Shown here piece after piece: positions 36,001 to 51,199 of a stretch of DNA of 64,000 bases. The position numbers and the translations under genes are program-made. The stretch comes from Balanoglossus misakiensis (taxonomy: Eukaryota > Hemichordata). Position 1 is the stretch's first letter, and the number at the start of each line of letters is the position of its first letter. The stretch covers positions 10,230,001 to 10,294,000 of the forward strand of contig CM082579.2 of assembly GCA_040954595.2 (NCBI GenBank), given 5' to 3'. The notes beneath the pieces were generated by a model. It saw nothing but the letters and a program-made list of their open reading frames with translations, had not been told where the DNA came from and searched no databases.

Positions 36001-37814
36001 ATGTATCTAAAAAGTACACAGCCGTTATTAAACAAAATTATTGGTGATCCAAGATGCGAAATAAGTCAAAATCCACGCTGAAATTTCAGTCGAAGGAATC
36101 TGTGAACGAACAGGCGAGCGCGTTCATTTCAAGTTCCAGAACGAGCTCAGCGCAAGCAGCTAGAACGTCGCGCGCGAGACAGGCAGTTCGACACTAGTAT
36201 TCTTTGATATCAAATGACGTCAGACGCGCTCAGGCGGCAGTTACGTTCGAATTAAAATTTCCAGATGACGGGCAACTTCAGCAACGTGGACTTACATGGT
36301 GCAGAGAAAACTGTGCAAACGAAATGCAATGAGGCTGATGAGGCACCATACCCGATACATGTTATGTGTTTGGCGGTTCTAAAGTAAAAACATACTCGGA
36401 AAAAAACTTTTACTAGATGCCGAAATATTGCTTGCCCGTCATCTGGAAATGCCAGCGACATGGAACACATGGCCAGATCACGTGATTGATAGTAAAGAAT
36501 ACACATGATGACTGACAATGAGGGCAACAGTGTATTTTGATGACCGAGGGTGCTGCTAGTCACAACTAAAACAGTCTTGTTTTCCCGAGGGCATAGCCCG
36601 AGGGGAAACAGACTGTTTTGGTGTGACTGGCAGTCCCGAGGTCATTAAAAATACACTGTTGCCCGAATATGTCAGCCATCATGTGTTTTATAACACACCA
36701 AACCGATCGAACTGATGCCCTAGGCAACAGTTCGAAATGACTAAGGTCACGTGACGTCGTATTGACGAATCACGATCGAGGGTTCGCTGCATGGTGTGTT
36801 ATAACATCACCTGATGCATGTGATGCGCGAGGTGAAGGCGCGTTCGATATGCAAATTACATCATGGCGGTGTCTGAAAACTAGAAAGTCCGATAGCGACC
36901 AATTTATTCTCTATCGTTCATGAAGAACGTTCAGAAAAGGTGTATAATAATAAGATTATTCACATAATACCGGGATTTATGTCCTCGTACATCGTACGCT
37001 TCGGTATTGTCCTCGACGCTGCGAGTCTCGGACAATACCTGCGCTGTACGATGTACTTGGACATAAATCCCGGTATTTTGTGAATAACCTTATATCCTAT
37101 TACTATTGTCGCCTATATAAATATTACGACGATAGATAAAACTAAGCAAAGTTAAAAAACGGAGGCTAATACTACAACCAATTTAAAACACATTGCTAAC
37201 TCTAGACCTTGTGAAATTTTTTGCTAAGTTTTATCTACATCCGAGCCGTTGCTTCCGAAAGTTTCGCCTTTTTACATCTGCATTTTAATGTACCTTGGTC
37301 GGATGGAAAAGAAGTTGGCTATTTCACATATGATTCTCAAGCGAACTTCACAAATAAACTGAATTTGACCCCACCGCATGTTACGTCGGCCACTATGAGC
37401 TATCTACATGTTTGCTTGAAGCTCTTAAGAACAATTTTTTTATAAGAAATTATGGTTCCATGATAAGATGTACATCTTATGTAGTCGGAATCATATCCGT
37501 ACGAAACCTTGTATTCTGCGAATTTGACCATCAAGAGTCATTCTAACTCGGTATAATGAACGTATTTACGTGTAACTAAACCTCTCTATGGATACGCCTT
37601 GCAGCTATATTTAACTATTGGCGTAGAAGGAATAATAGGTCTTTGTAGACACTCGATAGAAACCCTTTGTAATGATTTCAAATGAGCCCCACGCAGTGTA
37701 CACTATCAACATACCTTCCACTGAAACACGTCAAAGGTCATAATTTATGTTCCTTGTCACGAAACCATGCTTAGGATGTTTAGTTCACGTGATCTACCGT
37801 CATACCGATCTCCA

Positions 37815-37874
<60 letters not shown>

Positions 37875-40800
37875 ATCTCTCTCCCTTCTCTCCCTCCCTC
37901 TCCCCCCTCTCTCTCATATGATGCGAACCGCCAAATTCCTGTCGTCATAACCAATGGGGCGATATTTCTAAGCTGTCTGACGTTGCATTTTTGTTTCTAT
38001 TCCGTGTTTACTATTCCGTGTCTCATGTCATGCTTTGGAAAGTTTTCATTTTTCCACGTCAAAAGCTCACCTAGGGTACCTGTCTATGCATTGCCTATTG
38101 TGTCGGTTCCGAAAAATGTGCGCGAATGCCGGAATTTGCCCCCTTTTTTCATGCCTGTGATCAGGGAGCCACTTCGCACTCGAGCCAGGCGAAGGTATTT
38201 GCATGTCGACAAACAAGTACACTACCTCGTAGTGTACCATTCTGTTTACAGTAAGGTGTAATTAGCGGTCCATGAGTAATTAAGTCCACAGACAAAGACA
38301 AGCTATATAAACAGTGTTCAAAGCAAAGGAAGCCCTTGCCTCACATTGCAGGCAAAGGATTTGCGAAGGTGTGAAAGACTATTTGTCCACATCAAGATAA
38401 GTCTTCGGCTTAACTTCGAAAAGCCGAAAAAAATCGACTGAGTTGGGTTAGGGGTACACGCCCACCCGCCACTTTTACTTGCTTGTTATCTAAGCACAAG
38501 GGGCAAAACGCATTGCAAGATAGTAACATACGTTAACTTCAAGACCCAAATAGTGATTTTGTCATTGTGATCTACAAATGGTTTCTCACACCGAATTTTG
38601 CACCGTCTCTTCTGAAGTTGTCGGATAAAAAAACAACAACAAGAATATCATTGGCGACTATTTAGATATAATTAGGCCTGTACGGTTCAAAAGGCCACGG
38701 GGAAAATTATAAACTGTATTATTTTTAGAAAGTGAAGATTGCTGAATTGAATTATACGACGTTCAAAGTCCATGATTAGCTGCAATAACTCATTATTGAA
38801 GTGGATATTGTGATGATGACTCTAGCCATTATTAATTAAAATGTTGTGGTTATTGGTCAGTGACTTACATCAGTATAACTGCGATTATCTTCGGGTTTTC
38901 TTTTAGAGCGCCAGGATCCCCCACCAACAACACCACCACCAAAAGGTAAGTCAAAAATTGACAGTCCGTCATATGGCAGTATTTGACTGTGTCAACAAAT
39001 ATCAAGCTTATTTATCCTAAAGTGCTTAATTTTTAAATGTACAATTGAATTGTTTGTTTCCAATGTGGAGAATTTACAACAGGAATAAGAGAATTGAAGA
39101 ATTTTAGTTGTAATACTACATGTATTTTTAAATTGTTCGCATTTCTCTAATATGAAACTAATAGATGATAAAATTTTAACATGTCAAGTTGATTCTCAAA
39201 GTTATGTCCGTATCACATTGCAGAGCCGAGGGCAGTATTTTCAAAATGTCCAGGTAATCTTCCAATCCAGTATATTGAACGTAAACTGACAACCAGAAGA
39301 ACAGTGACTTGGACTCAACCGACGGCGACACCATCATACGCAACGTATGTATGATCATTCCACAAAAAGCCGTGGTAAACAGTATATATCTACATTTTAG
39401 CGATCTTGCGTTAGTTTTTCAAATCCAGTGACACAAATCAATATTTACATAATCGGAATGGGATTTGTGTGTGAAAAAACACCTTAATGCATGAGGATCT
39501 TAAGTGATCTTAAGTGATAAAAGCACAAATTGGCTTTTTTCATTTCCATTATTGAAATATTAAGGAAGTACGTTCAGTAAAATTGAAAGTATAGTCATTT
39601 CTTTTAATTGTTGATTTTTGAATTATCCTGTGTATGCACAATGAAAATCAGTGATAATATATAGAAGTCACAGCGCTTATTTTTGAAATATTAATACAGA
39701 ACCATGAATTTAGTCGATAACAGAAGAAAACTGCTGACTCAGCAATTTCACCAATCGTTTGTCTATGGGCGAAAATTCTAACGAAATTTATCTCAAAATA
39801 GAGCGCGGTGATTTTATTTCACCAATCAATTAATTTTTACTTGACTGAGCTGTGTGCAAAATTTCCTAATAAATGACAATAGTAGAAGTTTGTTTTCTGG
39901 CAATTATTAATACAAGCCTATGGGAAAAAGACACTCATGCATTGTTTATCAGTTTATGTTCTGCGCGTACATCCTTAAAACTGCAATTTATTGCTTTTGG
40001 CATCACATCCCCTACCTCCACCAATCTTAGGTTAGAAAGAGCGAAATGTCACAAAGAATGCTCTGAACTTCCTCACACTAACAGCCCACAATCCGCACAA
40101 AGACAATACTTATTTTCAGTAACCCGAAAACATCAACAAAACAACACAAAGCAATGAAATGAAATAAAATAAAATTGTGTATCCATCAAAGTTCCTCTAC
40201 TTACTGATAATAATAATAAAAATCATAATAATAATATTAATAATGATAATTGTAGAGATTAATTTCCCCTTCCGGACTAACCATACTCTTGCTCGCAATT
40301 CGCAAAAACGTTGGAATGTTATTCGAAAGTACAGATTAATCCCCAAGAAGGCTTTGCATAACACAACTTGACAAGATACGCGTTGTTTTCATTATTCGCG
40401 GCCTCCAATGTGTTAAATATCCCTATCGCAATGAACCGCGACATGACCCTGTAACTATATTTTGTTCGTTCGTTTGTTTGTTTCTTTGTCTTTGCACAAA
40501 CTCAGGGTGAAACAGTTGCTGCCAGATACTAACTCAGGTCCAGGAACTTATTTCTCAATTGGACGGCACACAATCCAGTATGAAGCCAAAACCACCAGTG
40601 GGATAGATCTATGTACATTCAGTTTTACTGTAGCGAGTAAGTATTATGCACTGGAAAATATTCATTCCACTTGCACATCGTATTCTCACAAAGCATACTT
40701 TTGAATCTTTCAAAACAGCTTCAAATGACAAACGATGACATTTCAAATAATAATTCCACAAGATATGTCCAATTAAATATAGATATATTTATTGATTCCT

Positions 40801-43800
40801 TTTGTTATTTTCCACCAGCGAGGAAATGCTCCACTTTATCACGACCAACTTATGGATCTATTAGCTGCTCCCACAATTACGTCTATGGTTCAATATGTTG
40901 GTATAGTTGTAATCAGGGTTATTATCTGAGTGGTAGTCCCTTTCGGGAATGTAAGAAAAGCGGCACGTACATGTACTGGTCTGCAAGTTATGCAACATGC
41001 ACGGGTAAGATTCCTCCCATTATTTGATATTACTTACTTTCTGAGTCACTCTTTCACAGCGCCATCTGTCATGCCACTGACCCCAATAAACTTATCCTCT
41101 TATTGACTGTGCGCCCGCAACGTTGGATTCTCTGCTTGCTATATAGCCAGTGAGTTAAAGTTCAGCAACGCAACGGCACCCTTGCTTCAAGTGCCTGCCT
41201 TTCTAAGCCAAACTAATGCAGACGAATTTTCAAGAGCCTCTTAGGGGTGGGTTCTAAGTCCCTGCATTTATCATTTTATTAACTTAAGGTTTCTGTTGAG
41301 GTTTGTGACAATATATTGTATACCGAAGACCATATATCAACAGAATGCTCTTTGTGTTTGTTTGTTTGTGTGGGGCGTCTTTTTGATTTACAAGAATGGA
41401 TTTATTAATGTTTACTTGAATACTTATACCCGTCGACTGTGCATGAATGTGTGAACATTTTGTGAACCTTTCCAATCAATCAATTTAGAGTTACACTATA
41501 TTGAATAAAAGAGACGCGCGTACCGAATAAATGTCAATTCTGGCTGCCTTAAACTGGTTTTCACTTTGTGCTTGGGGTCAAATCACATTATAATAATTGC
41601 ATTCTGGGTAAAAAAAGTCGACAAGTCACTGCAGTACCAGATAGAAGTAATATGTTTACTGTATTTCATGACTTGCTTTGGTCAAAACATCTGTACCTTT
41701 GTAGTTGATATATTAAAGTCAATCAAGTTTTGACTCTTTATTTTTTTTCTGTTACAAAGTATCCGAATGACCGAATATCACTTTAGCTTATGAACTCACA
41801 TTTCTTAAACATGGCAAAAATCGGCCATCTTGAAATTGTGACGACCATGAGAGATTTTTATCACTCACCTAAGTAGCAAAACCCTATTTAAGGTAGGGAG
41901 AATTAAAGGCAGGAAGTTGTCATGTGCTCACTTGATAACAAACGTTTTAAAGACAAATCATCTACCTTCATTGACTTTTCATCATTGACACTTTTAAAGA
42001 CCATGGAAAGGGTAACAACATGTAAGGCTTACTTCGGAATTATGAATGAAATCTACGTATGTTAGCGAATCTCTCAAACTACTCAAGTTGTCGTTTCCAC
42101 ATGCTCGACTATAACATGTATCAACCCGGGACTATTAATCAGCCCGCAGATGTCAACCCGCTTTCACGGGAATACAACGTGGTTCTGTGAGTTGCACCAA
42201 TTCCAACGTACAGGGAACTGTATGTACCCATAGATGTGACAGCGGATACAGCATTTCCGGTCATGCTGCAGTCACGTGCTCCGGACCATCATACACAACA
42301 ACCAGAACAACTGGCACCTGGAGTTCTCAACAGCCGTCTTGTGTTGGTAAGTACAAATTGTACATGTATGCTGTTTTTGTAACGCTACCGTCATGATCAC
42401 GGGTATCATCTCACAATTGACAAGGCTCAGTTATTAGTACCGATTCAACATACTAACAGTCCGCACCTATCATGGTATGCGTCGCAAAGAGATGGAAAAC
42501 TGATGAAATTGCAAGTAATATGGCTTAATGGTGAGGATTTTAGAGGATAGGGAATATATATGTAACATTTTACAGTGGAGAAAATATATGAAATTTAGCA
42601 GCTACATAGGGGTTTAATTTACAGGAGCGAGTCCGACTCTTTTGCCTATTTTCGATGAGATGGGGGTTCTGTTACTTATGAGAAAATACTAAGCAACCCT
42701 CGAGCCTCTAGGCTGGATACTGACCATGCCAGTACCTTGTGACCTACCGCATTGATCGACGACCGAAATGACAAAGTACACGACAATATTTTTAAAGATC
42801 CGCAAAATATCCTCTTTGAATTGTTTTCTGGGCGAATCAGATTTACAAGCATTTACGGTGCAAGTGGTGTGATCGCATGTGATTAATATGTGTGTGTTAA
42901 AATGTCTTGTGAAACGACGGTACTTATAAACCATTTAGATGACTGATGTAATAGGAGTCATTTTATGGTATTTGGACTCAAGTTATTGTCTTCGCAATAC
43001 GGTAAATATTTAACGCTTCGTGATACTAAAACATATACAAATTTCTTTCCGTTTTCAGACACCGAAAAACCCCGATTTTCCTCATGTCCAAGTCAAGTGA
43101 CCGTAGAAGCAGGTTCAAGAAGTTCCAACGCCACAGCAGACTGGACAGTTCCTGAGGTTACCGATAATTCAGGAGAATCCATCACTGTAGTTCAAGATGC
43201 AGGCAGCGCCCCCAGATCACGTTTCAATGGTGGTTATACAGTGGTTATATACTCAGCCAGAGATAGCGCTGGAAACACCGCACAGTGTAGTTTCACTGTG
43301 TTTGTCAAAGGTAAACGGATTAGAGGACATGCTGTGAGAATAGGTAGAGAGGCTGAATGTAACATGACATCAAATTCGTTGCAATGGTCATAGTCATTCA
43401 AGGAAAGATAATTACCAAATCGAAGAACCCAGCAAAATGGCAATTAAAACAGGGTTGTCTTGAACCACTACTAATGTAAGAATGCATCCAATTCATTCTA
43501 CGCTAATGAAGATGTCTTAAAGTGACATATTCGACACTTGTGTAATTTGGCGAAATTCGAAATAACTGTTACAAGTCAAAATCACTAATGCCGTGTATTA
43601 TCGTTTGAGTAACAGGCGTGTTTATACTATTTGATTACAATTATTTGTCTACCATTGCCCTTCTTGAATGATAACTTTTAATCGGACATTCCCTATCTGA
43701 GAAACTTTAATTCCAAGATGATCTGCCCCACTTGAAAGTCCTCGCATGTGTCAAAAGGTCTACACTATCTCAAGAGTTGTGTTGTGAAATGTATACACCA

Positions 43801-46283
43801 TAGCCTAGAGCTGATGGAATACTATAAATTTGAAGCATGGCAAATTTTTTATTTCAAATTGGAAACGTTGCTTTTGTCATACAGTTTCGTATGCAATGTA
43901 TTTTACGTATATGAACGTATTAGAAGCGCGTGACACACATCCTATTCTTTCTGAATGCCGGCAGTCACTGGGATTTCACAGTTTAATTTCCAAGGACTGC
44001 ATTGTATCTCTGACGTGCACACCTCTCGTCCCCTGATATTCAAAGTATTTCACGGCTGTTTTTTGTTTCAGTTACGACTTGCCCAATCTTTCCAGCAATA
44101 CCACATCTGTCGATCACGTGCGACGTTGGGTTCATTCATGGTTCGGAATGTGTATTCCAGTGCAATGAAGGATACGACTTAATCGGAAGTAACCAAACAA
44201 CATGCAGTTCACTTGGACAGTGGTCGGATGACCCACCTATATGTCAGGGTAAAGTGTTCAAACATCAAGGCTTGAATGCTAACAAATTCTAAATGTCAAC
44301 ATAGTCTCTAATATGTATTGTTGGCTGTTTCTTAGCTGGGCTTAAATCCCTACAAACACTGACTGAACACACAGCTGTAACTTTTGACTTTATTTCCAGT
44401 ATTTACTATTCTGTACATGAAATGCACTTTCTTGCTCCACTATTAGACATTCAAACATATTTCGGTATATCACATTGAAATCATGATTTTTCACACCAAC
44501 AAACACAACACGACCAAAAGCACAGACATGTTTTTTAAACGCTTGCTGAATTGTTGCATTTCATTGCTTTCCAAATAAGAGACTAAGAGTTTCGATTGTT
44601 TCCCAACAGCTGTGGAATGTCCAGTGTTACCGCCACCAATCAATGGACAGTTTATTGATGGTGTTGAGTGTGGTCATCATTACCCTGACAAGTGTTACTT
44701 TGAATGCAACGTTGGGTACGAACTGATAGGAAACATTGCGGTGTTTTGTACAGCGAACAGAACTTGGGATGCCGGTACACCTATATGCCAAAGTAAGAAT
44801 TGTGTTATAAAATTTTAGTAGACATAAGTCACTTTATTCAGTTGAACTGATGTATTCTTTAGTCAATGCCTTGGCTGAGAATTGTGCAATCTCTCATATT
44901 TCAGTAAAAACCTGTGCAAGACCGGCGACAAATACAAGCACTATAATTACAAACACTACCGACTGTCAGATTGATAGAGAGGCTTTGCCTTACAACAGTA
45001 CATGCGGATTAAGTTGTGGCGAGGGTTATTACCTCGAAGGACCAAGTTCTGTTTCCTGTGGACCTGATACTGAGTGGTTGCCTTCACTACCATCCTGTAA
45101 AGGTAAGTAACATCACTTATAGATACATCTCATGAAAACAATTTTACAGAGAGTGTCGAGTGCCAAACAGTTAACACGAAAAATAATGTAATTTGCAGAT
45201 TTACTTGACAAGGATGGGTAAAATCAAATACGCTCACTGGATTTTTGGTATTTCCCATGAACAAACCCATTCGAAGGCAATGTATTTTTAGGAATTGCTA
45301 TTCCATATGATTTATTATTTGGGATGGTGTTCTTTTATGGCTTCACATGTGTGGTGGTTTTGCCATGGTGCGTGATTGTTATAGGGTTGACTTGTATGTC
45401 TGACAAGCGATGTATGGAGGGGTTTCCCCATCTTGCCCTTGGTGAGTTCTACGCCAATCAGAAGTGCGTTCTGGGTCACGTGTTTAATCTGTCTACCACG
45501 TGTTTTTGGGGAGAATAGGCATTGATCAGTTGAAGGAGGAACCCCAAGCTCGGTGTGGGCCGATATCTTCGTCAAGACGCATGCCTTCCGGCGAGTTCTG
45601 ACTGCCGTGTGTAGAGACAGCGTCGTTTGTGAGAAGTTCGTGCCGGTCCTTCTGCATGTTACCAGTTTTTAGAGGTTGGTCGTTCGGGGTTCTGTCACAG
45701 TATAAAGGATTGACTAGCTGGAATGTGTAGCTCACAACCTTCATTTTCAGTCTCCCTATGTAATATTATTGCGCCTCCAGATATCACTTGTGAGAGCGAT
45801 AATCTGCCCGCCCCAGCCAATGGTGTGAAGAGCTGTATTGGCACCAAGATCTACGGGGACACTTGTCAACTTTCCTGTAACTATGGCTACTTACCAAACA
45901 CACCAACGCTAAGGACGTGTACTGATAATGGCGATGGTATTGGTATTGGTATCTGGGACAATGGAACAATAACATGTGACAGTAAGAATATTTGTTGAAT
46001 ATTCTGATGACTTGCACTTTGTTGTCAGAAAAGTTTGTTTGAAAATAGTTCTCTATGTTAATAACATAAAATTCGGCTTCGCCAAGTTATGGCCAAGAAT
46101 GATGTGGTTAATATACTTGAAACTGACATGAAGCACTATATGCTACGATCATCTATATGTACATAAACTCATCCACCCAGCATGCACACATACGTACGTA
46201 CGTACGTACATACATACATACATACATACATACATACATACATACATACATACATACATACATACATACATACATACATACTG

Positions 46284-46314
<31 letters not shown>

Positions 46315-49300
46315 CATACATACATACATACATACATACATACATACATACATACATACATACATACATACATACATACATACATACATACATACATACA
46401 TACATACATACATACATACATACATACATACATACATACATACATACATACATACATACATACATACATACATACATACATACATACATACATACATACA
46501 TACATACATACATACATACATACATACATACATACATACATACATACATACATACATACATACATACATACATACATACATACATACATACATACATACA
46601 TACATACATACATACATACATACATACATACATACAATGGCTGATGACCTATATGTTTATTTCTGTTTGTTCTAAACATTGCAGTTGTGAAATGCGAGTC
46701 TCTTCCAGCCCCACTGCATGGTGAAGTTATGAACTGCACTTATGAAGGACAGAGCGTTGATATCGAAGAAAGACAGAAATTTGAGAGTGTCTGCGTAACA
46801 GAGTGTAATATAGGCTACACAGGAAACGGTACATACAGTCGATCGTGCCTAGCGTCTGGACAGTGGGATGGCTCTCCATTGGTGTGTTCAGGTATGGCAA
46901 CGAAAGTATCAGGAGGTTATAGCTAAATCACAATTTAAGGAACAATTCAGACAACTTAAAATCAGGGAATGCAACAATAATGCATAAAGAACTTATCAAA
47001 AGTGTCCATGTATCAATAACGCCGTCCATATGTAATGTGTTACATTTCTTCTTGTGAATTTTCACTAGATATTACACCACCAGAGCTAACGTGTCCTGGT
47101 GATAGGTCTTACATCACAAGTTTTAGGCAGATAACCCTAATTCAACCATGGGCTGACTGGGAACCTGTTATGGTAAGATTCACATTAGGCCTATATTGGT
47201 TCGATCGCCATTTGAACATCCATGCAAGTATTAGTTTAGCAGACTTGTTTGTCATGTTCTTACACATGCCGAAGACCTGATGTCATTACACTGGTGATAT
47301 GTACATGTTTGTATTCTAAAGGTTCATTGGATTGTGTTTTTTTAACTTCAGGCCACTGACGCTGGTGCGCAGTTTCCTGCAGAGATTGTTCAAATAAACG
47401 GTGTGCCACTTAACGGAAGTAAACCATCACAATTTTCAGAGGGTACCCACACCTTGACATACGAAGCCCAGGATGGGGTTGGTCTTTCTACAATGTGCAG
47501 CTTCCGACTTACGGTCCGTGGTGAGTAGAGCTTCATATCGTTTACAGGAGTGTACTTAAAGAATGTGGTTGTTGGATGTTTAGTATACCTAGATGTATAA
47601 TGTGTAAGATCTTGTGGCACATTACGAAAGTCATCGGTAGACTTGAACTCGCCCGTGATATTATGCAGTAAATATGTCGATGAGAAAAATGTATACATAC
47701 ATGTACACCGTGTGTCTTATTCGCATATTCAGTAGAAGTCAGTATTAACCACATCTAATACATTTGTTCCGAATTAGACCTGAAAACGTTGGTTGACTGA
47801 CGGACACACACACATATTCACATGTTAGTGTGACATAAACTCCCGTTTGTGAAGAACACACATAAGCAAATATAATCCGGTGCCCATGAAGTTAACTGTA
47901 CATAAAAGTTAATGCAATTTTAATAAACTATTGCACTGGGAATTCTTCAGATCTTGCTATTGATCGCCAAATTTACATTTGATTTGTTCAACAGTAACCA
48001 AATGTAATGGTTTAGTACCCCCATCAAACGGGTATTTGGAGTTATCCAGTGGTCAGGGGTCTTGTGACAGCAGTGTTGCGTATGGAACACAGTGTGAAGC
48101 CAGGTGTGACGTGGGACATTATCTTTCCAGCAACCAATCAACTATGTCGTGCACTCGTGACAGTAACACGACATTAGTTGGATCGTGGATTGGAACGATG
48201 CCAGAATGCATCCGTAAGTATAACTGCATGACTTTACGTGCTCTTAAGCTATATGAGCGAATCTTATTAATTATTCTATTTCCATTGATTTTCCTTGTGA
48301 AATGTTTTCATCCTATAATGGTGCATATTTGGGATTTTTCTCAGCGGTCACGTGTGTACTTCCAAGTGTTACCAATGGTTACATTGTTGGTTGTGACATT
48401 GAAGTAGAATATTCAACTCCTTGTCAATTCAAATGTAATCTGGGATTTGCAACTCCAAATGGTGACATTGATTCGACAAGGCCATGCCAAGCTGACGAAA
48501 CATTCGGTGACTTCAATTGCTCTGGTAAGTACAACTTACCTTTTCGTAAGCTAGCACTCAGGTCACACACACATGTATATCTGATGATACATTTAGCAGT
48601 TAGCTTGTGTGTCGGTCGTTGCGATTATTACCAGATTTCAAATCACAAAGACGGAAAGTAAAATAGTGGCTATACATTCGTGTGTGTAAGTTAGGTAATG
48701 ATAGTACGCCATTTTAACATAAAATTACAGGGATATTGATGATATTGATAAGTGGTATTGATCCATCTCATCTAATATGAAATATCTAGCACGCCTTCGG
48801 AGTGATATTTTGAGCCTATAATTGTATATAATTCTTTGATCATTTTCCAGTTGATGTGACTTGCCCCGGCCCACTTACTCTTGCAAATGGTGAAGTTAGT
48901 CCAGTTGGGTGTAATCTGACGGCAATACCTTACGACACATTATGCTATCTGACGTGTAACTCAGGCTTTGAACAATCCGGGGCGTTTAACAGACACTGCA
49001 CAGAAACAGGAGTATGGCATGATCAAACCGATACCCTTTGCACAGGTAACATACATTTTTTTGTAATTAAATTATTACTCTGCGATAATCGTACATAATC
49101 GTAGATGCAAGTGTCTTAAAATGCAGCCAAGAATGGAAATACAAGTCGCAAAAGAAATAACATTGATCCGATCTAAAACCATTAATAAGTCACTGTAGAT
49201 TGGGTTTTACATTATTGTCTTATTTACCGCCATACTGGATCTTTGCAGATGTCGAATCGCCATCATTCAATACCACATGTCCTGCGTATGTAACCACAGA

Positions 49301-51105
49301 GGCAGATTTAGGCACAACGTCAGCTTCAGTCGTATTTGATGAACCGACGGCTACAGACAATTCTGGCAGTGTAACTGTTCGTCGGTAAGTCTTGTGATAT
49401 CCGCCTACTAATGTGCTTCATCACTATATCAACCTATGTACTTCACAAGCAGATATACTCATGAGCGGGTCAAAGTTCACAACTTTTCGACAAAATGATC
49501 GCATTCCCACCTTAAATCTCAAAGAGATGTAGATATTTTCTTGAAAATGTGACGGACCAATGTGTTTAACATTTGGTTCAGTGTTTTCCAGTTGACAGTG
49601 CACATTGTACAGTGAAACAGGCAAATGAAAATAATAAATATCAAAACGTAGTCTCAAGATATTTGTTTCTTATTTATGGTCCCGCCAAATAACAGAACCG
49701 TTCTTGATGTCATGCCCATAAGAAAATTGTAGAAATTACTCGTAATTATGACGTCACACCCGCCGCTATCTTATCAAATCTAAATCTTTACATGCAGAAG
49801 TGACAGACCAAATTATATGACATTTGGTGCAGTGGTTTTATGTTTAATGTTAATGCTATCTATGGCAAATGACATACAGCGTAAGGCGCATGCACAGTAA
49901 CCACACATAAGTTCGCTGGACTATTTCTGTCCAAAGGATTAAAACCTTGATGTACTTTGTTGACAGCTTTGGATGAACTTGTTTTCTTTGCAGACAAGTG
50001 GGCCACAAGGGTCCAGGTGATGTATTTGGAGAAGGTCAGACAACGGTAACATACATAGCCACAGATGCCACCGGTAACTTTGCCCAGTGTAATATCATCG
50101 TCACAGTGGAAGGTAAACCTGACAGATCATGGTGGTGCTGATAAAACATCCTTTGAAATCGGTTTCGTGATAATTTACATAGCAAAAAAAGAAACAGTTT
50201 TGAGTTATTGGTTTTCGGGTAGTGTTTCATTCATTCATTCGTTGAACTGAATTAGCTACAGAGAGTGTACATACATGATATGGGTGACGTGTGTTTGATC
50301 AATATCGAATGAATTGATAATTAAACAATGAATACAGTGACTACCATTTTATTTGTCAACAGTGCACCGATGTCCCGTATTGCAAACCCCAACTGGTGGA
50401 CAATTACTGTGCAGTGATAGAGCCTTAGGTCAGAACTGTTCATTTTCTTGCCGTGAGGGATACAATCTTATAGGCTCATCACAAAGAACGTGTTTGAGAA
50501 ATGACACGACGGGACAAACGTATTGGGATGGAGTGTCTGCCACATGTGAAAGTGAGTATGTTCGTCGAGTTTAATTCAGTCTTGATATACGTGACGTGTT
50601 TTCTTGGGTGTAAGGAGATCCAATTCACTAATGAGTTCTAAACTCGAGCAACATCACATCGTATGCAATTATTTATGTATTGAAGCATTACTTTGAAATG
50701 TATGGAAAGCATGTGTTATCTTGTGAAGTGTTATTGAACTGTAAAATTGATTGTTTTAAAGGCTCAGTATTAAGCTTATAGAAACATTTATGCGACTTTG
50801 ACATTTTATTCCCGATTCGTCACTTTTAGTCGTCACTTGCGAAGCTTTAGCTACACCAATAAACGGTGTAAAGTCTGGATGCCTGAATGAACCACCGTCT
50901 CTAGAAAACTACGGTACCATCTGTACCATGTACTGTAACCATGGATACCAAGCTGTTGGAGAATCTCAAAGTCGTTGTCAGGCCGATGGAAAATGGTCAT
51001 TCAATAATTTTACCTGCACAGGTAAAACAATTTAAGATATTTGCTATTATTATAAATGTGTTAGAAGATGACAATTTGTTTATTGCGAGACAAATATGAT
51101 AGTGG

Positions 51106-51199
<94 letters not shown>

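Noticed and set aside
46153-46739. Open frames of 150-180 codons on both strands
   Set aside because: They are translations of the TACA repeat; the real coding part starts at 46685.
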